In this document: one piece after another, positions 23,136-32,891 of the stretch
Layout of the letters: each line of letters begins with the position of its first letter
Numbering within the stretch: position 1 is the stretch's first letter
Assembly: GCF_008831285.2 (NCBI RefSeq)
Contig: NW_022204569.1
Location: 1 to 33,744, forward strand
Direction: 5' to 3'
Length of the DNA: 33,744 nucleotides
DNA from: Nymphaea colorata
Taxonomy: Eukaryota > Streptophyta > Magnoliopsida > Nymphaeales > Nymphaeaceae
Made by a program: the position numbers and the translations under genes
The notes under the pieces: generated by a model
Databases searched by the model: none
Told to the model about the DNA's origin: nothing
What the model saw: the letters and a program-made list of their open reading frames with translations, nothing else

Positions 23136-24584
23136 ATGATGAATCAAAGCAAGTCGGCCTAAAACCATCTATTAACCTCCCTCCTGGGCCAGAACGAAAA
23201 TTCAGCCGTCTACAAATAGGTGGTGGGCAAAGTGGCCAAGGGCATCGAGGAACGCACCTATTGGTATTTCACCTCGGACGATGCATAGTTTTTGGGGAAT
23301 GTCTATAATCGACAGATCGACGGCTAGATTTTGAAAAATAGAATCCGGCAAATCACAGACTAAAAAATGACTGAACTCATGTAGGAGATCGTCAGCAGCA
23401 AACTGGTCAAGGCCAAAGAGGAGGAGGCCGATACACTAGAAGTGCAACTTGACGTCAAAGATATTTACGATATCCTGCCCCAGGGGAACCCCAATTCGGA
23501 AAGGGGGAAACTCAAGGTCAAAGAGATCAACTAGGATTTCAAGAGGTTTAAGGAAAAAATGGACGAAATCAAGAGGTACCAAGAGATGAAAAAGAAGGAA
23601 AAGGCAGCCCTCGAGGAAGAGTTTAGAAAGAGCCTCGAAAACGAGAAAAGAGAATAGCACAGACAGTAAATCAAGAAAAACTGAGAAATTGAAATAGACG
23701 GAATAGTAGAGGCAAAAATCTAACGAAAAGTTCAAGAATTTCTCAAATAGTACAAAAAGGCAAAACCTCTTCATGTGCTGATGTAGGAAGAATACAAGTA
23801 AAAGGTTGAGTTGCCAAAAATTGAGGAGAGCAGAAAGAAATTGGAGATGCTTACTCACCGGAAGAAACCGACCCTTGAGGAGATAAATAATCACGATAGG
23901 TATTATATGTAAATCAAATCAAACCGTCCAGAAAAAGTAATCCAAAGCCAGACCATAGATGTGTCCTTCAAGTCTCACTTTTATCTGACGGAGGAGCAAA
24001 AGATGAGGGAAAGATAGTAGATGTAGGAGAACGGGTATGTCTGGGACCAGCTTGAAAAGCAAAAACGATATAGCCAGTTCGTAAAAGATAAAATCAAGCC
24101 CAGAGTCTCCAAGAAGCTCAGATAATCATTAGAGTAAAGCCTGGTCAAAGCGTATCCTCATTATGAAGTCCCAGATCGCTCCAAAGTAATAGAAGTTGGC
24201 AAAACCTACCTTTAATATATGAGAAATCTCGAAAAGAATAGGAGGTCAGCAACTCCGAGCAACAAGCCAGCCGAACAGCTCAAGTAGTCAAGGTATATCA
24301 ATTACCTAGAGGAGCTAAAGGCCAAATCGTAGCACTCGCATACAAGTTTGGATTGGGAAAGGGACTTGAGAGATAGGGCCACTTCCAAAATGTAAAAAAG
24401 AGAAAGAGTTTTAATGAAATCAAAGCAGCTAGAGTAAAAGGCAATGAGGGATGAGATATTTGTCGCAAACTATAACTATGGGAGAGCTGAAGAGATAATA
24501 AACAAAAAGAAAGAAATAGATGAAACTTTGCTATCTTCCATCAAGGCAAAAGTTGCCATTCTAAAGAGTTCGCACTAAAATTGA
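23136..24584 (+). CDS. Coiled-coil protein with one in-frame UGA
   Basis: From tandem ATGs at 23136 and 23139 a single frame runs to the TGA at 24582-24584, 482 codons, with one internal TGA at 23682-23684. There is no frameshift. The N-terminus looks folded (VVGKVAKGIEERTYWYFT, LEVQLDVKDIYDILPQGN). The middle is a charged coil (RFKEKMDEIKRYQEMKKK). The C-terminal half continues the coil with conserved-looking segments (YLTEEQKMRERREMEENG, YVWDQLEKQKRYSQFVKD, DRSKVIEVGKTYLEYMRN, IFVANYNYGRAEEIINKK). About 28 glutamates are UAR. Similar Glu/Lys/Arg content on both sides of the internal TGA argues for one protein, either with a base error or a read-through codon. Family not recognised; a ciliary or basal-body protein is only a guess. 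Confidence 0.82.
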
Positions 24585-24622
24585 TTAATATATATTTTTT
24601 CGTGCCATAAAGATCTTAAAAA

Positions 24623-26230
24623 TCATTCATAATGGGGAAGAGATTAGACTCCTTTATCCAGCTTGAACATGTAAGCATCATTGAATGAAACCATATGACG
24701 ATCTCCACCAATAATAATCATGCACTATTCATGCAACAGACCAGCATGCCCATCTCTTGCACATGGCTTTTTTCCAATCACATGCCTTTACTTTCGTCAT
24801 AAATCACCTTCGGTAATTTGGCAGATTAGTAGGCATCTTTGGTTTGCTCTCCCATACAGTCGATACTGAACATCAAAGCTTATGAGGTGGGAGAACGACT
24901 CTCTTCTTATTCTATGTGAATTTAGAAATGTCAGACTCAATATTGCTCAGCAACTTTTTCTTCCGAATCAAAAATTACCGATATTTTTGTTATTGGACTA
25001 TAGAGATCTTCCTTTTGCTATCTCTGTTAGCAGTTTCAGTGGCATTGTGCCTTTTTGTATCCCGATTAACTTAGGAACGAGAATCGTGCATGGGATTTAT
25101 GCTGCCTGAGTGGGCAACTGTTTGAACCCCTATTTTGAATGATCCACTCCCACTTGTGTGAACTGTATTGTTTTTTATCTTTTATCTTTTTCGCTTCTAT
25201 TAGTATATGGTGGGTGATTAGGCAATTTCCTTAAGGGTTGGAGACGGATCATAAAGCTAATTCGTGCTGGAGTGTATCTTAATCCATCTTCTTTTGTTTA
25301 TGATGTACACCATCACATCGTTTTGCTCTTTTGTTATCTTTTTAATTCCTCCAAACAAGAATAGAGTATGTGATTTTTCATGATGCACCAGTGATCCTCC
25401 TTTCCTACTCTAAGTTATATCAAGATTACCTCAGGCCAAGCAATAGTATCTTCAGTTTTAGTAAGCTAGCTCCATTAGCATGAATCAAGATTCAATGTCC
25501 ACAGATCGCCATACACAGTGTCCACATTTGCACCACCAAACACAAACACTTTGTTACCTACTAAGCTGCAGCATGAGTTTCCTCGAAGAGTTGGACGATT
25601 ACCATTACTTTTGATTATCTCATAATGAGCAAATCTTCACCAAGTTTATCGAGGTTGATCTTGATGATATCTTGAAAATAGTTTGAGGAGAGAGAATCGT
25701 ATCCGTTGAATACGTACAGATAATTGTCTAAATAATTTCAAAAATACTGAAGACCACTGATGTATGGGAATCAAGTGCAAGGCGGAGCTGTTTTCCCTTA
25801 TCATCAAGGCATTTGCAGATTGACCAAGTATTTGAGAGCAGATTGAATCTATAGATATCCTTATTATTTTCGAGGACGTTCCTTTGGCCGCCATGAGGAT
25901 CAGGTTTGAGAGATGAGCATTTAAGGTATGATTCTGTAACGCACCTGGATAGGTCTATTTTGAATCTTTCCCATCAAGCCTTTTCCAAGATGCGGGCAAC
26001 TCGTAGAGACAGGTGGTGTAAAAATCTTTCATTATACCTGATTATGCGCTGAAACCTCCGTGAATATAGATGTTGCCGGCTTGGATGCATGAGGCAAAGT
26101 ACGATCTTGGCGTGAAGGCCTTGGAGAACTTCATTTAGACCCATCGAGTGTCGATTTATTTCATGGCGGGCACGTAGTGATTTATTTAAAGTTTGCCGTA
26201 AGGACTTGGGGCAGGTTCAGAATTTTACAT
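24623..26230 (-). CDS. Kelch-repeat protein
   Basis: A beta-propeller protein. The start is the ATG at 26230 (MENSEPAPSPYGKLEI). Kelch blades in order: RSYFASCIQAGNIYIHGG; ILMGGQRNVLENNKDIYR with FNLLSNTW; HTSVVFNNYLYVFNGYDS with IIKINLDKL; RPTLRGNSCCSLVGNKVF with VFGGANVDTVYGDLWTLN; GGSLVHHEKSHTLFLFGG with INKRRWIKI; then about 130 polar linker residues; and a last blade ARDGHAGLLHEECMIIIG with FNDAYMFKLD. Ends at the TGA at 24623-24625. Two 20-nt introns are needed, and each falls between blade strands. One G is missing at 25891-25892 (ATGGGCGGC expected for the GG motif), and other one-base gaps lie near 25625, 24880 and 24790. About 520 residues. No F-box, BTB or other partner domain is seen. 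Confidence 0.9.
25410..25429 (-). other. 20-nt intron in kelch gene
   Basis: GTAATC...TAACTTAG, sharing its last eight bases with the chromodomain intron. Removal joins DTIAWPE to SRKGGSLVHHEKS, the start of the next kelch blade, and opens more than 300 nt of uninterrupted frame. Confidence 0.88.
25728..25747 (-). other. 20-nt intron in kelch gene
   Basis: GTATTT...TTATTTAG. Removal joins HTSVVF to NNYLYVFNGYD, giving an intact kelch strand; unspliced reading meets a TGA inside the intron. Confidence 0.88.
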
Positions 26231-26623
26231 TTTGTGATTTTTAAATATTATAAATTCTACTCAACCGTATACCTTTAAGAAGTGTTCATTTTTGCAGCTA
26301 TATTGTCATTCTCAGGATAAATCTGGAAGCGTTTCATATGCGTATATCCGTGAGATATGAAGAATTGATAAAGAAAACATTTGAATAGGATGATTAGTGT
26401 CAATTGAGAGTTTGTAGTTAGGACGAATGGATAAGTATAGATGTTGGCAATTAAAATATATTGCTTATTAGTTTTGCTTCTTCATAGCTAATAACCCTCT
26501 GATATGGATTAAGCTTTTATTAAAAGTAATAATTGGAATTATATTTCGGGCGATGAAGTCAATTACAACCGCTTCTGACAGGAATCTTTTGCCTGCAGAT
26601 TCTATCTTCCCGGACGAAGAGCC
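26231..26623. other. Divergent intergenic region, 393 bp
   Basis: AT-rich spacer between the kelch gene start and the next plus-strand ORF. I saw no credible ORF, repeat or RNA gene. Presumed promoter region. Confidence 0.5.
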
Positions 26624-27283
26624 ATGGAGATGATCCAGCCCAAGTACAACCACGCCAGGCTGAAGATGTCCAAGGAAATCAAATCCTTATCGCCTTGGAT
26701 CACATCTTAAAACCAAATCCTCAAATAATCTCATGTGTTTCCTCCCTTCGAAAGGGGACCATCTAACTAATTAGAAAGGAGGACTCGATCACCGTAGGCT
26801 AGGTTCAAAAAGAGTAAAAAGCAGCCCGATGTTTCACAATTTTAATACAAGCTAAAGAATACAATGGTTTAGTTCAGAGTAAAGTCCCTGTCCTAGACCA
26901 TCAAAAAGGCACCGAATTTCCAACGAGATAACGGACTGCCAGAAAAAGGTTTGATGAGTTTGAATATAAGCCCATAGCCACATAACAAAAAGAGTTTATA
27001 TTCCTTCGGCTCATCCTTATAGAAAACTCCAAAGATCAGATTCTTGGAGCGTAAGCTAAGGATAAAATAGTCACTGACAGGCATCATTCGACGAAGAAAT
27101 ATTACTGAAATAAAGAGTGATAAATCATTCGGTTTTACTTATTCTGACTCATTTAATCCGAACAAAACATCCTACTCTTTTGGATCGAATAACCGGGAAA
27201 GGAGCGCAACTTTTAATGTAAAGAGTAGCAAAAATACTCACCTATTTTCAACATTATAAAAACTGTAATAGTTCAATGATTGA
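26624..27283 (+). CDS. Basic, disordered protein, 219 aa
   Basis: A single uninterrupted frame from the ATG at 26624 (second ATG at 26630) to the TGA at 27281-27283. The product is basic and Ser/Asn/Phe-rich, with short recurring SFG-type motifs (SLYSFGSSLEKTPKIRFLER, GFTYSDSFNPNKTSYSFG). About a dozen glutamates are UAR and fewer are GAR, a higher UAR share than in the surer genes, which lowers confidence. Its orientation fits the local layout: divergent from the kelch gene and convergent (47 bp) with the next gene. Antisense readings in this interval are broken into at least three frames. No domain recognised. Confidence 0.58.
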
Positions 27284-27330
27284 TTTATATTTAACTACAG
27301 TACCTTCATCTTCAAATTTCAGTAAAAAAA

Positions 27331-30300
27331 TCAAGGGTTATCAATCAGCAAATTGATAATTGTTTCAACTAGTTATCTTCCAGATTACATCGGATATCCA
27401 ATACCTTATATGCGGAAGGCCCTCTACTTCAATTTTATATTGATCGTTTCCATTCTGTTTTTCCATTGATAGACAATAGTGAAGACAGTGTTATCTTCAT
27501 TAAAAGTGCCATGAGGAAACATGTTAAGGAGATATGGCTTACCTTTTTTTACAAGATCTTCACTGGAGCTGTAAAGAGGGGTAATATAAGCAGTCCTTTA
27601 ATTCTTGCTTTGGCTCATCTGTGAAGGAACTTATAATTAGGATAGAGGCTTGGCCATGTTGTATGGGGTTAAGGGAAGCTCACAAGTAAATTATTAATTT
27701 TTCAGCTAAAGCTTAGACTGGTATGTTACCTTAACTATTACAGCTGCAGGGACAAAGTTACTATTTTATTTGGTCTAGTTCACTTCTGTTTTGAATTTCA
27801 TTTGCTTCCCAACATACAGCTTATCAAAGGATCGACGGATAGACTAAGAAAAGTTGACTGAATTTTACATAAGATTAATTTCAAGAGAATCGCAATAATT
27901 TTTGAGGGTAAGGTATAGGGTTACTTCATTGTTTTTGAAGCTGTACCCTATTTCAATTAGGTCGTTTTTCAACAAAATGCATCGATTGCTCACAATACTT
28001 TTTTTTTATTCCTTTGTCAATCCTTTTATATTAGAAAATTTTAGCTTTAGCGTCTAGTTGTTATAGTCTTTTAAACTCATGTTATAGTTCTTTATTGAAC
28101 TTTCTTTTAATTATTTTGTTATATTCTTTGCAGAGCTTTGAGAGCTTCTAATTGGTTGGTTTTTATCTTTATTTTTTAACAGGATTTTCATGATTTAATT
28201 CTATTTTTTCAAAAAATAAGGATCGCTTTCAATGAGCTATTTCTGCTACTTTTTGAGACGCATCATTTCTTTATTTTTTTCTTCAAGTTACTTATTATAC
28301 TGTTCTGTTTCTTTTTTCAATTTTCCTAATTAATTCTATAGATTTCTAAGCTTTTTGAAGTCAGGAATCTATACTTGTCTTTGAGGTAGTTGTCTTAGCC
28401 TTTTTAATGACCGACTTGAAGATAGGACTGACGCCTTTTCTGACTTCTGTCGAAAGACTTCTCCAAATTTGCTGGGAAGTTTTTAATTAGACAAACTGAT
28501 TGATTAAGAAATGAGATGCGGCTGGCCAGAGTTTTATTTGATGATGCTTCCTGATGATTAGCTATTCAAACGAGGAATATGACGATTTTAAGGTACACTT
28601 TATCGATTGGTTGCTTTTGGAGAGTTGAAGTAATCACTCTCAACGCTTTTTATCCTTTTTGCATTGGAATTCGCAGGGCTATTCAGTTTCAAATGACTTT
28701 CCTTTAATTGCTTTTGCATTTTTTGGCTTTACAAATTCATGTTTTTAGGAGTGTAAACTTACTTGTTAGTGACAGTGTGGATAAGAAGCATATTTTACGA
28801 TCTGGGGCTTTATATTTCCTTCAATATCATTTAAGAATCATTTGTTTCGATGTTTTTGAAGTTGAATTTCGGCTTCGCTAGAGTCTGAGGGATCTTGGCA
28901 TTCACGTCCATTCCAAATTACAAAATTTAGCCACTTTATGACTGATTTACAATCTTCAAGCTATCGTTAAACTCTATTTAGTCTTTTTAGATGCTGTCCT
29001 TATTTTACTTTTAATCTAAATGCTTCTCAGATTTCAACTAAGACTCCTTCTCAAAATATAAAAACTATCCAGATTTATCACTTTGGTTAGCTCTACCGCT
29101 TCTGTTTGACCTATCCAAGTATATACTTTAGATTGGCTTATTATACTTATTCTGCTAGTTATTATCCTTCTGGCTAAACTGTGAGGAGTGCAGCGATAGG
29201 TCAGACTTAGAGGAGAATAAGCATTATTTTTGGCTCCTCTGCTATCCTTTGCTGCAACCTTTGGCAAGGAGGGGTATTGAACGTCAGCATAAGATTAGCA
29301 TTACTTATGTAGTAGTTATCCTGATACTGGATCTTGCGATTTTAAAAGGATTGCAATTGTCCTTTGTTGGAAAACAATTTCTGCTATGAGGATTGCTTGC
29401 CGTTGAGAACTTTACGAGTCGATAGTCCATCTTTATAGTAATACACATTTTCTATTTGCTATTTTCCCTTTAATCTTCATCCGCTTAATGGTCGATTATT
29501 TTGCTTTTACGTGAGCTTATCCTTGAGGAGCTTTTTAGTGTTCTTCTTGACCGACTATTTTCGCTTTTATTCCAAATTGAGTCTCCTTGCTATCTTTGTT
29601 TGGCTGACTTCAAAGGCTCTATCCAAATTAGCTTACGCTTGATTTTTATGTGATTGTTAGTTCGTCAAGGACATTCTCATATGCAACTTGTCTTTGCACC
29701 TTTTGGCTATTCACGCAAAAGGCCACCTCTTTCAGCAAATTACCATCTTTGCTCTTATTATTGATGCTGGTCGATGATGAACGCTCGCTTTACTTAGTTG
29801 TTTTGCTAAATTTTCTATAAATTTATACGAAACCTATATAATTGCCAACATTACTCTTTGAGCTGTTTTAGTACGACAATTTAAAGGGCTTTTTAAGGTA
29901 TTCTATCATCCCATAGAATATTCATAAATTTTAGTTGAGAGCTTCAGGATTTTGGTCTTTTCATACCATCCATAATAGTAGTCTATCAGTTTATTTAGGA
30001 TGTCTCCTTATAGTAGTATTTTGGGTAGCTCACGCACTTTGTAATCCTTAAATCAACTGGCAACAAATATTCGAGAATGAGAGGCAAGCAACGAACATTT
30101 ATGGCATCTATTGCTTCGATTTAAGCAGTGGAAAAAATGAAATCAATAATCTGGCACACTAAAGATATCTTATCTGGGACTAGAAAGGTGCAGAGCCTGA
30201 AGACGATGATAGTGATGCAATAGCTTAATTAGGATTGAAATACCTTTCACCCATTTCGACCAAGCAGTTCATCAAGAATAAATTTTCGTGGTATTTCATT

Positions 30301-30969
30301 GAATCCTGCAGGCTTTATTCGATCTTCAAGTTGAGAAAATCTGTAAAATCACTAAGTTAGTCGCGAAACAAGGCTCCTCTTTTCTTCAAATTGCCTTGCA
30401 TATTCGACAAATCGAGATTCGTAAATTGAGATAGAGACCTTGTGTATTATCCATTCTGCAATTCCTTTGCGAATATATTCTTTATCTTGTATTTGCTGTA
30501 GGGATAAAATTTAAGGTTCTCCCCAAAGAAGACTAGAAATTCTTCAGCGTAGCTTAAAAATTTTTTAAAAGTTTAAATATTGGCATTGTCATTGGGTATA
30601 TTTTTGCCTGTGATTTCTTTGTAGAGGAGTAAGGCTCTTTGATCTACTTTTTTGCCGTGATGAAAACTGCAGGTGGATACAACCCAGGGGAAGATATAAA
30701 CGTTCGAAAAAAGATAGGCTGGGTATGAGCCATAAATGAGCAATTATTTTATTATCCTCAGCACCATTAGCTGATTATGGCGTTTTCCGCTCGCTAATAA
30801 ACGAGATGGCTGACCTCGCGGATAAATTATTGAAGCTATTAGCTATCTTATTGCAGTGGTACGTTTTAAGCGAGTTTACCTTTGCAACTGTTGCCTATAT
30901 TGACGACTGAGCTTCACGGTTGGACCGAGGCATTATTAGTTCTCCGACTAGTTTGCGAACGACCGACAT
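27331..30969 (-). CDS. ENTH/ANTH-like plus alpha-adaptin-appendage-like protein
   Basis: Probable clathrin/endocytic adaptor of about 1,210 residues. The start is the ATG at 30969 (MSVVRKLVGELIMPRSN). The helical N-terminal half has ENTH/ANTH-like signatures: SEELQEFIREVSHLVYER, LMVLRIIKELLIYGSYPA, FLSYAEEFLVFFGENLKF, then DKISLVCQIIDFIFST and GDILNKLIDYYYGWYEKT with LKLSTKIYEYS, resembling the ANTH helices that end ..iY..i..gi..li..ff. A long Ser/Asn/Lys-rich linker with a short coil (LGKLKKETEQYNKELEEK) follows. The last about 260 residues resemble an AP-2 alpha appendage: CILLKNDLIEIGYSFKNN, VTLYLTLKNYCDSLEINL, FTCELPLTPYNMAKPL, and a platform-like end, TVFTIVYQWKNRMETINI then GRELVETIINLL. 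The 3' 1.7 kb is open in one frame; the 5' half needs one-base corrections (30879, 30184 and others). TGA at 27331-27333. Domain calls are by eye. Confidence 0.7.
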
Positions 30970-31032
30970 CTTAACAATCAGAATAAAATAATAATAGAAA
31001 TGCTTGGGATAAGGAAACAAAAAATATTTAAA

Positions 31033-31966
31033 TCATATTAGGCACGATCTTTTTACGGGATCTTCCAGTTGTGAGTACGATGAGCTTGAACGGCTTACTT
31101 TGGTTTCGAAAGAGTAAATCTTTAGAATCCAAACGATGGGAAAGACGTGGTTGACCAGGTTGCCGAAGATGTTGTAGAATATCGATTTCATTATATGCGT
31201 GGAGAAGTCGTTGATGACGCACAGGGATTATGCGCTCTCATCTGATTAAAAAAGAGGGCCATCAGGAAGATGATATCGATGATGACTCTCATGATGCTGG
31301 TGGCTATCATCAAGGAGTATTCAATCTTTAGGGTTTTCACCTACTTTGCTGATATTGTCTTGATGTAGTGGACCGCTTTCAGATAGATCTTCAGCGACAA
31401 AATAAGGTAAATGTTCATGATGACTGAGTCTAGGATGAGGATCAAAAGGTTTATCTGTACGAACATAGCGATGCTGTTTGATAGTGCGAAGATGTTGACC
31501 AAAAGGAGACCGATTGCTTGGGCTGCAATTCTGAACATGTAGTAGAAATTCAAGTACTTGATATAGCCCTGTTACCATTTCGACAAATAGCAAATTTAGA
31601 TGGCTCCCGTGAGTCCTTTATAGTAGTACCTGCAAATTGTGAGAAAAATGGTCTGTACAATAAATCCTGGAAGTATATCAAACCTCACATAATAGCGGGC
31701 AAATGGCACGATAGACTACCTTGGATCTGGATAGAGATAGACGAAGAAAACCACAATGCTTAAACGTTCTGGCCGAACATGATGATACACCACCCCATGA
31801 CCAGAATGTAGATCAGCATTATCTTCTTGCCATGCAGGCCTAAGTGCCTACTCCTCCTCAAGCGGTAAATGGTAATGCTGGCTATAATGGCGATCGTAAC
31901 AGTGAGGACTATTAGGATGATAGTATCTCCGAGGCTCTTGGCATCCCAATAGCAGAATTATCCCAT
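31033..31966 (-). CDS. Seven-TM integral membrane protein
   Basis: The start is the ATG at 31966 (MGEFCYWDAKSLGDT). Hydrophobic segments in order: IILIVLTVTIAIIASITIY; KIMLIYILVMGWCIIMFG; RFDILPGFIVQTIFLTIC; YYMFRIAAQAIGLLLVNI; INLLILILDSVIMNIYLI; IMRVIIDIIFLMALFF; and NLVNHVFPIVWILKIYSF. A Ser-rich cytosolic tail follows (ETKVSRSSSSYSQLEDP), ending at the TGA at 31033-31035. About 310 residues with seven helices and an N-terminus too short for a signal peptide. It could be a seven-TM receptor-like or transporter-like protein; no family motif is recognised. Two one-base gaps are likely near 31700 and 31250. It shares an 18-bp divergent start region with the SET gene. Confidence 0.75.
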
Positions 31967-31984
31967 TAATTATGATATTTATTA
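31967..31984. promoter_or_regulatory. 18-bp divergent intergenic gap
   Basis: Only 18 AT-rich bases separate the start codons of the seven-TM gene (minus) and the SET gene (plus). Core promoter elements of each gene must lie inside the other gene's coding sequence, or the promoter is a single shared element. Confidence 0.55.
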
Positions 31985-32518
31985 ATGAATTAATCTAACC
32001 AACAATAAGAAGACGTCCTCGAATAATTCTACGAATACCCTGACTCGTAGCTGCTCAAAATCGATATCAAATAATCCAAATTGTAGAACTCGGGAATGGG
32101 CCTTTTTGCCAGGACGGACATCGAAGACAGATAATACATATGCGAGTATCATGGGTCGATTATGCACACAAAGAACAGCTTGGATCGAGAGTTTTGGTAT
32201 GAGGATAAGATGGTCCTTATCGATAATCAATACTGCGTGATAAGCCGAGCTCCATGCTCTCGAGCTAACGACATTGTCAAATGGGAGCCGTAAAAGTACA
32301 AAACCCCTCGTTATGAAACCTACCGTAGGGGAAAGAGCTTTCCACACCATTCAGGAGTCTCCCACAATGCTAAAATTACGCTTGCTAGTTACCAAAAAGC
32401 CTTTCTGTCGGCAACCAGGAAAATAGTGGCCGGAGAATAAATTCATATCGATTATGGCTTCGAATATTGGGATTTCTTCTATAATCTGCATCAATAGGGA
32501 AATGCGAGAAATAGTTGA
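31985..32518 (+). CDS. Small SET-domain protein, 177 aa
   Basis: A probable protein-lysine methyltransferase, intact in one frame from the ATG at 31985 to the TGA at 32516-32518. The N-SET part is ENSGMGLFARTDIEDREYIC then EYHGSI, the S-adenosylmethionine-binding turn. The C-SET part is HHSGVSHNAKITLASYQKAF, then ATRKIVAGEEIHIDYGFEYW, with the catalytic-pocket tyrosine in DYG. The second Glu of GEEI is a UAA (32438-32440). The usual RFxNHSCxPN motif is altered: HSG is present and NAK follows, but the canonical NH is HH. No pre-SET zinc cluster or post-SET cysteines are seen, so it resembles minimal SET proteins of the SETD/SMYD type rather than SUV39. The Gly/Tyr/Trp landmarks support an enzyme; the target is unknown. 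Confidence 0.87.
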
Positions 32519-32891
32519 AAATCTTAGTTCATAAAATTAATTATCCGAAAGCTATTTCATCCGAATTTAATTTCAAAAACATTATTATCCATGCTCATAT
32601 TATCATCAGTTTTGACGTGCCTGTCCATTGAAAAGTGAAGAATTTGTTGATAACTATCGATTTGCCATTTTTTGATCCTGCTAAGCTCTAGTTTTTTTAG
32701 GCGTTTGGTAGTAAAAGAAACGTATATGGGTTATCCAGTCCTGTTAGTGGGTGGGCTGATTCAATTTCTTCCGTATTCGTGATTGCTAATGAATAAGAAT
32801 TGATCGGAAGCGGATATAATTACCGTCGTTAGATATAATTAAAACACTGAAAATCGATGTAATACATTATAAAAATTATATTCTAAAAAGA
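32519..32891. other. Intergenic region, 373 bp
   Basis: Spacer between the SET gene and the last gene on the same strand. No ORF longer than about 20 codons with protein-like content and no repeat were seen. It is presumably the 3' end of one gene and the promoter of the next. Confidence 0.5.

Noticed and set aside
2537-32518. UAA/UAG as glutamine (Tetrahymena/Paramecium code)
   Set aside because: Most in-frame UAR codons tolerate either residue, but the invariant Glu of Walker B, TWEP, WAEIS, the ABC H-loop EAE and SET GEEI are UAR-encoded, which fits Glu and not Gln.
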